A DNA stretch of 64,000 nucleotides from Kitasatospora phosalacinea. Its GTDB lineage: Bacteria; Actinomycetota; Actinomycetes; Streptomycetales; Streptomycetaceae. Of this stretch, positions 44,721-53,193 are shown piece by piece (within the stretch, counting starts at the first letter, position 1; each line of letters begins with the position of its first letter). The notes under the pieces are model-generated. The model did no database searches. It saw only the letters and a list, made by a program, of their open reading frames with translations, and was not told the DNA's origin. The position numbers were made by a program, and so were the translations under genes. Where the stretch lies: NCBI RefSeq assembly GCF_030268885.1, contig NZ_BSSA01000005.1, forward strand, positions 266,052 through 330,051, read 5' to 3'.

Positions 44721-45131
44721 CGGATGGACCGGTTCGGGAACGCCTCCACCGTAGGCGGACGAGCGAGGTGGCCGTCCGGGCCGCGACCGCCACGGTGCGC
44801 GCTGTCGAAAGTGCGCCAGCGCCAGGCGTCCGGACCGACCGGGACGAGGATGCGCCTGTCGAAGTCCATCGGGCACATCCGCCCCTGCGAGCGGCGGTCC
44901 CGAACCGGTCAGCGCTGCACGCCCGGAGGCGCGGTCCGCGGACCGCGTGCGTACGGGTAGCGGATCGGAGGGTTGTGACAAGGTATTCAACGCCTGATTC
45001 TCCGTGTCCGCCGGGTTGTCCCGGAGGCTACTGGAGGGCGGGAAAAGGTGGTGGCGAAACTGGTCCGAGGCGTGCCAGGAGAGCGGCGGACGCGTCCGGA
45101 GGGCCGGTGCGGCGGAGAAGGGACGGCATTG

Positions 45132-45860
45132 GTGCGGGTACGAGTGGCAGCAGCTCAGTTCGAGTGCGTCGAGGGCGACGTGGAGTCCAACGTGCGGCAG
45201 ATCGCCGACCTGGCGTTGGAGGCGCGGGAGGTCGGTAGCACGGTGATGGTCTGTCCGGAGTTGGCGCTCACCGGATACGTGCCCGAGCTGATCGGTGCCG
45301 ACCGCAGGTTGTGGACGGAGGCGGAGGACGCGCGCCTCGATCCGCTGCGCGCCACGGGGATCACCGTGGTGGTGAACGGGGCGGCCGCGGGGCCGGGCGG
45401 GCGGCCGCAGATCGTCAGCACCGTATACGGGGCGGACGGCACCGTGGCGGCGGTGTACGCGAAGGAGCACCTGTACGAGAACGAACAGGAGGTGTTCGAG
45501 CCCGGGAGCGGTGGCGGCCGGTTCTGGTCGGACGGCATCGGCTATTCGCTGGCGACGTGCTTCGACAACCACTTCCCCGAGGTGCCTGCGCGGAACGCCG
45601 CTCGGGGCTGTCAGGTTCACCTCGCGAGCTCGCTGTACGGGACGGGAGGAGGACGCGAGGAGCGCGTCACCGTTCACCCGGCGATCGCCAAGGCCACCGG
45701 GATGTACGTGGTGCTCGCCAACCACGTCGGCTCCGCCGGGCCGTGGACGGGCTGCGGGGGCAGCGCCGCGTGGGCACCCGACGGGGCCTTGATGATCGAG
45801 GCCGACGAGAGCGGGCCCCGGCTGCTGGTGGCCGATTTGGAGGTGGGGACGGACCACTGA
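45132..45860 (+). CDS. Carbon-nitrogen hydrolase (nitrilase superfamily)
   Basis: 242 aa. Amidase/nitrilase fold cutting non-peptide C-N bonds. Seen: RVAAAQFECVEGDVESNVRQIADLALEA, catalytic Glu in VMVCPELALTGYVPE, Lys in AVYAKEHLYENEQEVFEPG and Cys in YSLATCFDNHFPEVPARNAARGCQV: Glu-Lys-Cys triad intact. GTG 45132 chosen with GAGAAGGGA 9 bases upstream; TTG 45129 and GTG 45144 are possible. Short for the family but complete. Substrate unknown. Confidence 0.9.
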   Translation: MRVRVAAAQFECVEGDVESNVRQIADLALEAREVGSTVMVCPELALTGYVPELIGADRRLWTEAEDARLDPLRATGITVVVNGAAAGPGGRPQIVSTVYGADGTVAAVYAKEHLYENEQEVFEPGSGGGRFWSDGIGYSLATCFDNHFPEVPARNAARGCQVHLASSLYGTGGGREERVTVHPAIAKATGMYVVLANHVGSAGPWTGCGGSAAWAPDGALMIEADESGPRLLVADLEVGTDH

Positions 45861-45892
45861 GACCTGGAAGCCCGGAGCACGAGGCCGAGGGT

Positions 45893-46387
45893 TCAGCGGT
45901 AGTCGTCGTCGGGCACGCGGTCGGCCAGGTCGTCGAGCACGGTGAACCGGACCGCCTCACGGAGCGACTCGTCCGGCTCGGCGTCGTCGAACTCGGCCTC
46001 GCTGTCCTCGTCCGGGTACACCAGGTGCACGGCAGCCTCTTCCGCGGTCGCGGCACCGGCGTCCGGGCCGACGTCGGTGCCCTCGGTGTCGATGCCGTCC
46101 TCGACCAGGCGACCGGCCCGCGGCGAAGGTCCGTCGGGCCAGCGGTCGTCGACCGCCTCGGGGCTGTCGTCGGGTTCCTCCTCCGCCAGCAGCTGGTCCA
46201 GGGACTCGCCGCGCTCGGCTTCCTCCGGTGTGGTGCCGTACGCGGTGGCGCCCCGGTAGCCGTCCGGCGGGATGACTCCGGTGTCGAGTGGGTCGTCGTC
46301 CAGCCGGTCCGTGAGCAGGGAGTCGGCAGGTTCGAGAACGCCGTCGTCCTCGGCGGGTTCCGGGTCCTGGGCGTCCCAGTCGGTCAT
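45893..46387 (-). CDS. DUF5709 protein
   Basis: 164 aa, very acidic, cytoplasmic. Seen: DDGVLEPADSLLTDRLDDDPLDTGVIPPDGYRGATAYGTTPEEAERGESLDQLLAEEEPD, the DUF5709 signature with PPDxxR and ESLDQLLxEEEPD. Two similar segments (DGVLEPADSL, VLDDLADRVPDDD) suggest low complexity. ATG start. Converges with the nitrilase-type gene. Function unknown; widespread in actinobacteria. Confidence 0.85.
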   Translation of the reverse strand: MTDWDAQDPEPAEDDGVLEPADSLLTDRLDDDPLDTGVIPPDGYRGATAYGTTPEEAERGESLDQLLAEEEPDDSPEAVDDRWPDGPSPRAGRLVEDGIDTEGTDVGPDAGAATAEEAAVHLVYPDEDSEAEFDDAEPDESLREAVRFTVLDDLADRVPDDDYR

Positions 46388-46850
46388 GACAGCACCTGTC
46401 CTCGTCACTCGGGGTGAGGTCGCACGCAGTTTCTTCATGCTCGCCAGGGAGTCACCCGGCCCGCAACACGGCGCGGTGGCGGGGGGCCGGTGCGACAGCG
46501 GGAGGAAGGGCCTTCGGCGGCCGGGAGCCGGGTTGCGGAGGGGAGCCGTGCAGGTGGGCGGAGACACTCGCCGGAGATCCGTGCCGGCCGGGCGGGAGGG
46601 CGGTTCCGGCAGGCCGGGACGTGGACGCGGCGGGCGCCGGTGTCGGCCGGGGCCGGTGGACGTGGCGGAGGGGCACCGGATGGGGACGGGGAGGCCGGTG
46701 AGGAGGTTCGACAACAGGGCGACCGGGGCGGATGCGTCGGCGGGAAGGAGGTCGGTGGTCGGGGTTCGGGGCGTCGGAAGGGCACGGCATGATGGGGCTC
46801 ATGGAACGTACGTGCTCTCGCCGGTCGGTGCGGTCGGGCCGGGTGGGCGG
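46388..46850. other. Upstream region of the LAL regulator
   Basis: 463 bases without a supported gene; GC- and GGC-rich. A 21-codon open frame from ATG 46801 (MERTCSRRSVRSG...) ends TGATG at 46864-46868, overlapping a possible ATG start (46866) of the large regulator. Confidence 0.45.
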
Positions 46851-49790
46851 ATGGGGCGTGCGGTGATGAGGCAGGACGGCAGGGCGTCGGGTTTCGTCGG
46901 GCGGCGGCGCGAAGTGGCGTGGCTGGCGGAGGCGCTGCGGTCCGCTCCGGCGGTGGTGCTGGTGGAGGGCGACGCCGGGGTCGGTAAGTCCGCGCTGGTC
47001 GAGCGGGCGCTGGCGGAGTCCGGGGTGCCGCGGGAGCGGGTGCTGACCGGCCGGTGCCACCCGGTCGCCGCGCCGACGCCCTACGGTCCGCTGCTGGACG
47101 CGCTGCGGCGCGGCCGCCCGCTGCTGGCGGCCGCGGCCCAGTTGCCGCCGAGCACCGGTGCGCTCCGGACGCGGCTCCCTGACCTGGCCGATCTGCTGCC
47201 GGGGGACACCGCCGCAGCGGGGAACGACGAGCGGTACCGGCTGCTCCAGGGCCTGCGGGCGCTGCTCGATGTGCTGGGCGAAGTGGTGCTGCTGGTCGAG
47301 GACGCCCAGTGGGCCGATCGGGCGACCAGGGAGTCGCTGCTGCTCCTGGCCAGGGACCCGCAGCCCGGCCTGTCGCTGGTGGTGACCTACCGGGCGGAGG
47401 AGGTGCCGGACGGGGCGCCCGTACTGGGAGCCGCCTACCGCTGCCCGCCCGGAGTCGCGGGTGGACTGCTCCAGGTCGGCCCCCTGGACCGGGCGGAGGT
47501 GCTGGACCTGGCCCGCGCCGTGCTCGGTGGCAGCGCGGTCGGCCTTGCCACGGGCCCGGGGAGCGGTCCCGCAAGCAACCCGGTGATCGGCCCGGTGATC
47601 GGCCCGGCGACCGGCACCGCGTCCGCGCTCGCCGCCCTGCTGTACGAGCGCTCCGGAGGGCTCCCGGCCGCGATCGTCGAGGACCTGGCGTTCCTGCGCG
47701 AGGGCGGTCGGCGGGCGGACCCCGTCGCGGCCCTGGCCGGGGCGGCCCTGGCACGAGGTCTGCGGGAGGCGGTGACCGAACGGCTGGCGGGCCTCGGCAC
47801 GTCGGCACGGGCGGTCATCGAGACGGCAGCCGTGCTGGACGAGCCCGCCGGCGAGGAACTGATCGCCGAGGTCTCTGCGCTGCCCGCCGACCAGGTCTCC
47901 TCCGGTCTGGTGGAGGCCCTACGCGCGGCGGTGCTGGACGAGCCCGCTCCCGCCCGGTACGCGTTCCGCTGGGAGCCCGCCCGGCAGGTGGTGTACCGGC
48001 GGATACCGGGTCCGATCCGGTCGGCGCTGCACCGTCGGGCCATCGAGGCGCTGCGCGGCAGGCAACCGCAGCCGCTCGCCCGGATCGCCGCGCACACCCT
48101 CGCCCTCGGCGACCGGGACGCCTGGCAGCAGGCCGCCGAAGCCGCAGCCGAACAGGCCGTGGCACAGGGCGACACCGCGGCGGCCGGTTCGTTGCTGCGC
48201 GAGTTGCTCGCCGAGACCGACCTCGCCCCCGAACGCCGCGGCCGGGCCGCCCGGGCACTGGCCGGGCTCGCCGTGAACGCCGCCTACGACGCCGCCAGCA
48301 CCGACGTACTGGCCGACATCATCGCCGATCCCCGGCTGCCGGTCGCCGACCGCGGGGAGGTCCGGCTGACCCTCGGGCTGCGGGTGGCGGTCCAGGGCGG
48401 CGACCGGGACGGCTTCGCGCTGATCGAACAGGCTGCCGACGAGCTCATCGCCGAACGGCCGGCCCGCGCCGCCCGGGCCCTGGTCGCGCTCGCCATGAAC
48501 GAGCGCGACGGGGAGGGGGCGGCCGCCTGGGAGAGAATGGCCAAGGCCGCCGCAGCCCTGGAGATCGAACCCGACGAGGAGGTCGCCGCCGCCTACCGCG
48601 CCACCCGGCTCACCTTCCAGGCTCGCGAGGGCGACCCCGAGCTGTGGCCCGAGCTCGACCGGCTGCCGCGCGACGCCTCCAGCCCCGAACTCGTCCGGCA
48701 GACCACCCGGGCCCTGTACAACGTCGGCGACATCGCCATGGAGACCGGCCACGACCAGCGGGCCGGACGGCTGCTCACCGAGAGCCGCGCCCTGGCCCGG
48801 CAGGCCGCGATCTCCTACCTGGAGTACTACAGCCGGATCGGCCTGCTGCGCCTCGACGGTCTGGCCGGGCGTTGGCAGGGGCTGGAGGAGCGGTTCGAGG
48901 CCCTCGGCACCGAGTACCCGGACGTGGCGATGGCCCGGGTCGAACGCGCCATGCTGTTCGGCCGGATGGCCGCCTCGCGGGGCAGGCTGGCGGTCGCCCG
49001 GGCCGAGTTCGAGTCCGCCGCCAGGTACGGGGAACGGGAGTCGCAGGTCACCGCGGCGATCAGGGTCGCTGCCGGCCTGGGCGCGGTGGAGCTGGTGGAG
49101 CACGGTGCGGAGGCCGCCGCCGCCGTGCTGGGGCCCGCCGTCGCCATCCTGCGCCAGGCCGGGGCGTGGGCCCGCGGCGGGGAACTGCTGCCGATCGCGG
49201 TCGAGGTCGCGCGGGGCGTCGGCGACGAGGGCGCAGCCCGGCACCTCGCCGAAGAGGCCGCGGAAGCCCTGGACGGGGTGGACGCGCCCGCTGCCCACGC
49301 GGGCCTCCACCAGGCGCGGGGCGTCCTGCTGGAGGGAACGGACCCGGGCGGTGCGATCGAGTCCTACCACCGGGCGCGGGACGCCTGGCGGGACATCGGC
49401 CGCCCCTACGAGGCCGCGAAGGCGGAGGAACGGCTGGCCAGGGCGCTCGCCGACCGGGATCCGCAGACCGCGGCCGAGCGGTTGGCCGCCGCCGAAGCCA
49501 CCTACACCACCCTGGGGGCGACCTCCGACGCGGCCCGCTGCCAGCACGTCCGACGGGACTTGGGGCTGGGGCGGATGGCCTCGCCCGGGCGCCGGGGCTA
49601 CGGCGAGGCGCTCTCGCCGCGCGAGCGACAGGTGGCGGAGCTGGTGGGGCAGGGCGTCAGCAACCAGGACATCGCGCAGGCCCTGTTCCTGTCACCGCGC
49701 ACGGTCGAGCACCACGTGGCCAGTGTGCTGCGGAAGCTGGGAGTGGGGCGGAAGGACGTGGCGGAGGCACTGGCCGAGAGCGAGGGCTGA
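46851..49790 (+). CDS. LAL-type LuxR-family ATP-binding transcriptional regulator
   Basis: 979 aa (978-ish if ATG 46866 is used, which is 5 codons shorter). MalT-like: N-terminal AAA/NB-ARC-like ATPase with Walker A VEGDAGVGKSALVERAL and Walker B VVLLVEDAQWADRATRESLLL, a long TPR-rich middle (TAAAGSLLRELLAETDLAPERRGRAARAL; RAMLFGRMAASRGRLAVARAEFESAARYGER), and a C-terminal LuxR HTH LSPRERQVAELVGQGVSNQDIAQALFLSPRTVEHHVASVLRKLGVGRK. Inserts rich in Gly/Pro at about 245-260. Such regulators activate secondary-metabolism or sugar genes; target unknown. ATG 46851 with GGGTGGGCGG nearby. Confidence 0.92.
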   Translation: MGRAVMRQDGRASGFVGRRREVAWLAEALRSAPAVVLVEGDAGVGKSALVERALAESGVPRERVLTGRCHPVAAPTPYGPLLDALRRGRPLLAAAAQLPPSTGALRTRLPDLADLLPGDTAAAGNDERYRLLQGLRALLDVLGEVVLLVEDAQWADRATRESLLLLARDPQPGLSLVVTYRAEEVPDGAPVLGAAYRCPPGVAGGLLQVGPLDRAEVLDLARAVLGGSAVGLATGPGSGPASNPVIGPVIGPATGTASALAALLYERSGGLPAAIVEDLAFLREGGRRADPVAALAGAALARGLREAVTERLAGLGTSARAVIETAAVLDEPAGEELIAEVSALPADQVSSGLVEALRAAVLDEPAPARYAFRWEPARQVVYRRIPGPIRSALHRRAIEALRGRQPQPLARIAAHTLALGDRDAWQQAAEAAAEQAVAQGDTAAAGSLLRELLAETDLAPERRGRAARALAGLAVNAAYDAASTDVLADIIADPRLPVADRGEVRLTLGLRVAVQGGDRDGFALIEQAADELIAERPARAARALVALAMNERDGEGAAAWERMAKAAAALEIEPDEEVAAAYRATRLTFQAREGDPELWPELDRLPRDASSPELVRQTTRALYNVGDIAMETGHDQRAGRLLTESRALARQAAISYLEYYSRIGLLRLDGLAGRWQGLEERFEALGTEYPDVAMARVERAMLFGRMAASRGRLAVARAEFESAARYGERESQVTAAIRVAAGLGAVELVEHGAEAAAAVLGPAVAILRQAGAWARGGELLPIAVEVARGVGDEGAARHLAEEAAEALDGVDAPAAHAGLHQARGVLLEGTDPGGAIESYHRARDAWRDIGRPYEAAKAEERLARALADRDPQTAAERLAAAEATYTTLGATSDAARCQHVRRDLGLGRMASPGRRGYGEALSPRERQVAELVGQGVSNQDIAQALFLSPRTVEHHVASVLRKLGVGRKDVAEALAESEG

Positions 49791-50009
49791 CGGGGCGCCG
49801 GGACATCGGGGCGTCGGAACATCGAGACACCAGGCGGGACACCGGGGCAACGGGACGGGCCCGCGACCGGGCCGTCCCCACCGGGTTGCCGCGGGTGACG
49901 GTCGGTCGGCTGGACCGGCGGTGCCGGTCCGGGCCGCCGCGGGCTCCGACGGCCCGCCCCGGTGGGTGAGACGGGAGCCGGGCGGGCGGCGCGGGTGGGT
50001 GACGGGCGG

Positions 50010-50312
50010 TCAGCGGTGGAGGGTGGCGCGGGCGGCGGCGGTGTCGATGTGGGCGCCGCGGCGGTGGCGGAGGGCCGGGCGGGCGTGCGCGGTGGCGGCG
50101 GCCGCGCCGAGGGCCTCGGCGTAGCTGGGGGCGCGGACGGCGAAGGTCTGTTCGCCGCGGGCCCCGGTGGGGCTGGTGGTCGGCATGGTGACCAGCCAGA
50201 GCGGGAGGGCTGCCGCGCTGAGGGGCCGCGGGGCGGGGAGGAGCGCCGGGGCCTCAGGGGCCGGGGAGGTGGGGGTCGGGGAGGTGGGGGTCGGGGCGGC
50301 GGTGAGGGTCAT
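50010..50312 (-). CDS. Small hypothetical protein
   Basis: 100 aa. Pro/Thr-rich N-terminus (TAAPTPTSPTPTSPAPE, encoded by GGGGTCGGGGAGGTG-type direct repeats), then SAAALPLWLVTMPTTSPTGARGEQTFAVRAPSYAEALGAAAATAHARPALRHRRGAH. No signal peptide or known domain. ATG start. Thirteen bases after the stop of the next minus-strand small gene, so co-transcribed with it. Function unknown. Confidence 0.6.
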   Translation of the reverse strand: MTLTAAPTPTSPTPTSPAPEAPALLPAPRPLSAAALPLWLVTMPTTSPTGARGEQTFAVRAPSYAEALGAAAATAHARPALRHRRGAHIDTAAARATLHR

Positions 50313-50325
50313 GGCGGCGGCCTGG

Positions 50326-50484
50326 TCAGGGGCGGGGGTGGTGGGAGAGGCGGGCGAGCCGGGAGAGGGCGGCGCGGCGGGTCTGGCGTTCGACGGTGCC
50401 GCGGCGCCGGTCGGCCGCGGGCCGGTCGGCGGGGACGGTGAAGTGCTCGCTGGCGTACAGGCGGAAGCGTTCGCGGCGGGTCAT
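50326..50484 (-). CDS. Small basic protein, paralogue of 50737-51021
   Basis: 52 aa: MTRRERFRLYASEHFTVPAD then an Arg-rich part ending VERQTRRAALSRLARLSHHP. Shares MTRRExFRxYAxEHFT and VERQT-R-A-L-LARL with the divergently transcribed 94-aa protein on the other strand. Start preceded by CGGAGG about 7 bases upstream. Highly basic and probably nucleic-acid- or membrane-binding; unknown family. Confidence 0.7.
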   Translation of the reverse strand: MTRRERFRLYASEHFTVPADRPAADRRRGTVERQTRRAALSRLARLSHHPRP

Positions 50485-50736
50485 CCGGACCTCCGGGGCG
50501 GGGGTGGGAGGGAACGGGTACCAGCTAATCGGCGGGGGAGTGCGGTGATCAATGCGTAGTGGTACCCATCGCGGTGGGCGAAGGGTGGGTAGTGGCAGGG
50601 CCGGGGCGGGGGTACCCAGGGTTCGGCGCGGATGTTGGGTAGGGGATACGCATTGTTCGGTCCGCGGCGGCGGGGGTTTGCTTGGGGTGTCCCCGATGAC
50701 GGCCGCCAGTCGGCCCCGGCCGCCCAGGAGGTTTCG
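50485..50736. promoter_or_regulatory. Divergent promoter with repeated GGTACC palindromes
   Basis: Three GGTACC palindromes at 50517, 50561 and 50611 (44 and 50 bases apart), two of them in GGGTACCA / TGGTACCC inverted arrangement (50516-50523 and 50560-50567). A second perfect inverted repeat, CAATGCGTA at 50550-50558 and TACGCATTG at 50647-50655. Lies between the two paralogous small basic protein genes. Confidence 0.55.
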
Positions 50737-51021
50737 ATGACCCGCCGTGAACTCTTCCGCCGTTACGCCGCCGAGCACTTCACCGCCCCGGACGGTTCGG
50801 CCGACGGCCGGGCCCGCTGCCGGGGGCGGGTGGAGCGGCAGACCAGTCGCGCCCGGCTGGCCTCGCTGGCGCGGATCGCCCCCCGCTACCCGGTGCCGCC
50901 GGTGGGCGGTGCGGCGCCCGGTCGGCACCGGGGCCCGGAACCGCTGCCCGCGGACGGCCCGGCCGTCCGGATCCCGCAGCAGCGGTCGTCCGGGGACGGC
51001 CCGGCCTCCCGGCAGGGGTGA
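50737..51021 (+). CDS. Small basic protein, paralogue of 50326-50484
   Basis: 94 aa. Starts MTRRELFRRYAAEHFTAPDG, then an Arg-rich stretch GRARCRGRVERQTSRARLASLARIAPRY and a Pro/Arg tail. ATG with AGGAGG 5-6 bases upstream, a strong signal. Homologous over the first half to the 52-aa protein encoded divergently, so the pair arose by duplication and share a promoter region. Function unknown. Converges closely with the ATP-grasp gene (5 bases). Confidence 0.72.
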   Translation: MTRRELFRRYAAEHFTAPDGSADGRARCRGRVERQTSRARLASLARIAPRYPVPPVGGAAPGRHRGPEPLPADGPAVRIPQQRSSGDGPASRQG

Positions 51022-51025
51022 GGGT

Positions 51026-52255
51026 TCAGCGGATCAGGTGGGGCAGGAAGCGGGCGCCCTGGTGGGTGATGGGGCTGTCGTCCGTCTCGCGGATGCCCAG
51101 GCCGGCGGACTCGCCGTCGACGACCCAGGTGCCGAGGACGGGGCGGTTGCCGTCGAAGTCGGGCAGCGGGTGGTACTGCTGGTAGCAGTAGCCCTCGGCG
51201 CCGTAGCGGTCGGGGTCGCCGGCCCAGTCGGCGAGCCGGGTCTGGCTGCCGTCGGGTTCGACGATGCGGATGCCGGCGCCCTCCCGGCCGAGCAGCGGCT
51301 TGGCGGCGTAGCCGGGGCCGTCGGGGTCGGCGAGTTCGCGCGGACCGTCGAGGTAGGCGGGCAGCAGGTTGGGGTGGCCCGGGTTGAGCTCCCACAGGAC
51401 GGCGAGCAGGGCCTTGTTGGAGAGCAGCATCTTCCAGGCGGGTTCGATCCACAGCGTGGAGCCGGTGCTGCCGCCGAGGTCGATGACGTCCAGCAGGTGG
51501 TCGGCGAACTCGTCCTCGACCAGCCACTCCCAGGGGTAGAGCTTGAACGCGGAGCGGATGAAGCGGTGCTCCAGGTCGACGAAGCGGCCGGACAGTTCGT
51601 CCCAGCCGATGTCCTCCATCGCGATGCCGACGGTCTGCAGGCCGGCCTGTTCGGCGCACTCCTGCAGGTAGAGGGTGGTGAGCCAGTCCTCGCCCTCGGT
51701 GTCGCCGCGGGAGTGGGCGAAGTGGACCGGGCCGGGCGGCAGGAGGTGCTTCTGGCGCGCCCAGGACCCGATCAGCCGCTCGTGCAGGGAGTTCCACTGG
51801 TCGGCCTCGGGGAAGCGCTCCTCCATCCAGAACCACTGCGGCCCGGCGGCCTCGATCAGCGAGGTCGGGGTGTCGGCGTTGTACTCGAAGAGCTTGGCCG
51901 GTCCGGTGCCGTCGTAGGCGAGGTCGAAGCGGCCGTACACGCTGGGCTGTTCGTCGCGGCGCCGCCAGGACTCGGCGACGACCGCGGCCAGTCGCGGGTC
52001 GGTGATGCCGAAGTCGGCGAACCGGCCGGTGCGCACCACGTGCTCGGCGGCGGCCAGCGAGAGCTCGTGGAGCTCCTCGACGACCTCCTCCAGGGCCTCG
52101 ACCTCGGGCAGCGAGAACTCGTAGTAGGCGCTCTCGTCCCAGTAGGCGTGCGGGCCGCCCTGGTTGCACGGGTCGGAGCACATCGCGTACACGAGGCCCT
52201 GGGACTCGACGGTGGACAGCCAGTCGGGGCGCGGGGTGACGGTGTGGCGGCGCAC
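51026..52255 (-). CDS. Glutathionylspermidine synthase-like ATP-grasp protein (YgiC/YjfC type)
   Basis: 409 aa. Synthetase domain of the glutathionylspermidine-synthase family without the amidase half; ligates an amine to a carboxylate using ATP. Seen: YYEFSLPEVEALEEVVEELHELSLAAAEHVV at the N-terminus, FEYNADTPTSLIEAAGPQWFWMEE, WIEPAWKMLLSNKALLAVLWELNPGHPNLLPAYLD and the glycine-rich KPLLGREGAGIRI loop. Real substrates of this stand-alone branch are unknown (no glutathione in actinobacteria, so possibly another peptide or amine). GTG start follows the lipoprotein stop after five bases; operon with it, and the DUF350 gene is divergent. Confidence 0.9.
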   Translation of the reverse strand: MRRHTVTPRPDWLSTVESQGLVYAMCSDPCNQGGPHAYWDESAYYEFSLPEVEALEEVVEELHELSLAAAEHVVRTGRFADFGITDPRLAAVVAESWRRRDEQPSVYGRFDLAYDGTGPAKLFEYNADTPTSLIEAAGPQWFWMEERFPEADQWNSLHERLIGSWARQKHLLPPGPVHFAHSRGDTEGEDWLTTLYLQECAEQAGLQTVGIAMEDIGWDELSGRFVDLEHRFIRSAFKLYPWEWLVEDEFADHLLDVIDLGGSTGSTLWIEPAWKMLLSNKALLAVLWELNPGHPNLLPAYLDGPRELADPDGPGYAAKPLLGREGAGIRIVEPDGSQTRLADWAGDPDRYGAEGYCYQQYHPLPDFDGNRPVLGTWVVDGESAGLGIRETDDSPITHQGARFLPHLIR

Positions 52256-52260
52256 GGGGA

Positions 52261-52599
52261 TCAGCCTCCGCCCGAGCCACTGCTGCTGCCCTTGGGGCAG
52301 CCGAAGCCGCCGCGCTTGGCGGCCGACTTGCTGAAGGTGCCGCCGCTGGCGGTGGTGGTGCCGTAGCCGCAGTAGTACCACTGGCCCGCGCCCGAGCCGC
52401 CCGCCGAGCAGGAGTGCGCGTCGAGGACCTTGAGGGTGCTCGGGTCGACGCAGCGGCTGGGCGTCCTGGTCGACGAGGAGCAGCCGGAGAGGGTGAGCGC
52501 GAGGGTGCCGACCATCCCCAGGGCGACGAAGCCCGAGCGGCGGCGGGAACCCGGCGTCGACCGGTCCGGTTCGGTGGCGGGGGGAGGCGGCGGTGTCAT
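52261..52599 (-). CDS. Lipoprotein, DUF1190/YgiB-like
   Basis: 112 aa. Hydrophobic segment GFVALGMVGTLALTL and lipobox LSGCSSS. Mature part is Cys- and Gly-rich (RCVDPSTLKVLDAHSCS, GQWYYCGYGTTTASGGTF, RGGFGCPKG) and ends in Ser/Gly repeats. The CVDP-start, W-Y-Y strand and RGGFG tail resemble the DUF1190 lipoproteins that accompany YgiC/YjfC in E. coli; similarity is judged by eye. ATG start. First gene of the operon with the ATP-grasp gene. Confidence 0.75.
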   Translation of the reverse strand: MTPPPPPATEPDRSTPGSRRRSGFVALGMVGTLALTLSGCSSSTRTPSRCVDPSTLKVLDAHSCSAGGSGAGQWYYCGYGTTTASGGTFSKSAAKRGGFGCPKGSSSGSGGG

Positions 52600-52743
52600 G
52601 GCGGATCATCGTACGCGGGCCGCCGCATGATAGGGGAGGTGCCCCGGGAAACTGACGGGACGCCAGGGGCATGGGATATCTTTTGCCGATCCTTGACCAC
52701 GGTTGCGGCCCGTGCGGCCGTCCGACCCCGGGAGTGCCCGCAG

Positions 52744-53166
52744 ATGAACGACATACTCCACGGCCTCGGCGCGGCCGCGGTCTACGGCCTGGTCGGCCTG
52801 CTCCTGCTGCTGCTCGGCTACCTGCTGATCGACGTCCTCACGCCGGGCAAGCTCGGGCGGCTGATCTGGGCCGAGGGCAACCGCAACGCGGCCGTGCTGC
52901 TCAGCTCGGCGCTGCTCGGGGTCGGCGGCATCGTGTACACCGCGATCCGCTACACCTACGAGGACTTCGGCAAGGGCCTGCTGTCCACCCTGTGCTTCGG
53001 CGTCCTCGGCCTGCTGCTGATGGCGCTCGCCTTCTGGCTGCTGGACCTGCTCACCCCCGGACGGCTCGGTGCGATCCTGGTCTCCACCGAGCCGCACCCG
53101 GCGGTGTGGGTGTCGGCCAGCTGCAACCTGGCCGCCGCCGCCATCGTGGCCGCCTCGATCGCCTGA
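52744..53166 (+). CDS. DUF350 family membrane protein (YjfL-like)
   Basis: 140 aa, four membrane segments: GAAAVYGLVGLLLLLLGYLLIDVLTPGKLG, NAAVLLSSALLGVGGIVYTAI, LCFGVLGLLLMALAFWLLDLLTPGRLGAIL and a last weak one NLAAAAIVAASIA. The duplicated L-D-xLTPGxLG motif after segments 1 and 3 is diagnostic of DUF350. ATG with GGGAG about 9 bases upstream. Divergent from the lipoprotein/ATP-grasp pair; DUF350 with these two families is a recurring bacterial gene set. Confidence 0.88.
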   Translation: MNDILHGLGAAAVYGLVGLLLLLLGYLLIDVLTPGKLGRLIWAEGNRNAAVLLSSALLGVGGIVYTAIRYTYEDFGKGLLSTLCFGVLGLLLMALAFWLLDLLTPGRLGAILVSTEPHPAVWVSASCNLAAAAIVAASIA

Positions 53167-53193
53167 GCGGCAGGAGGAGCCGGAAGCGTCCGG

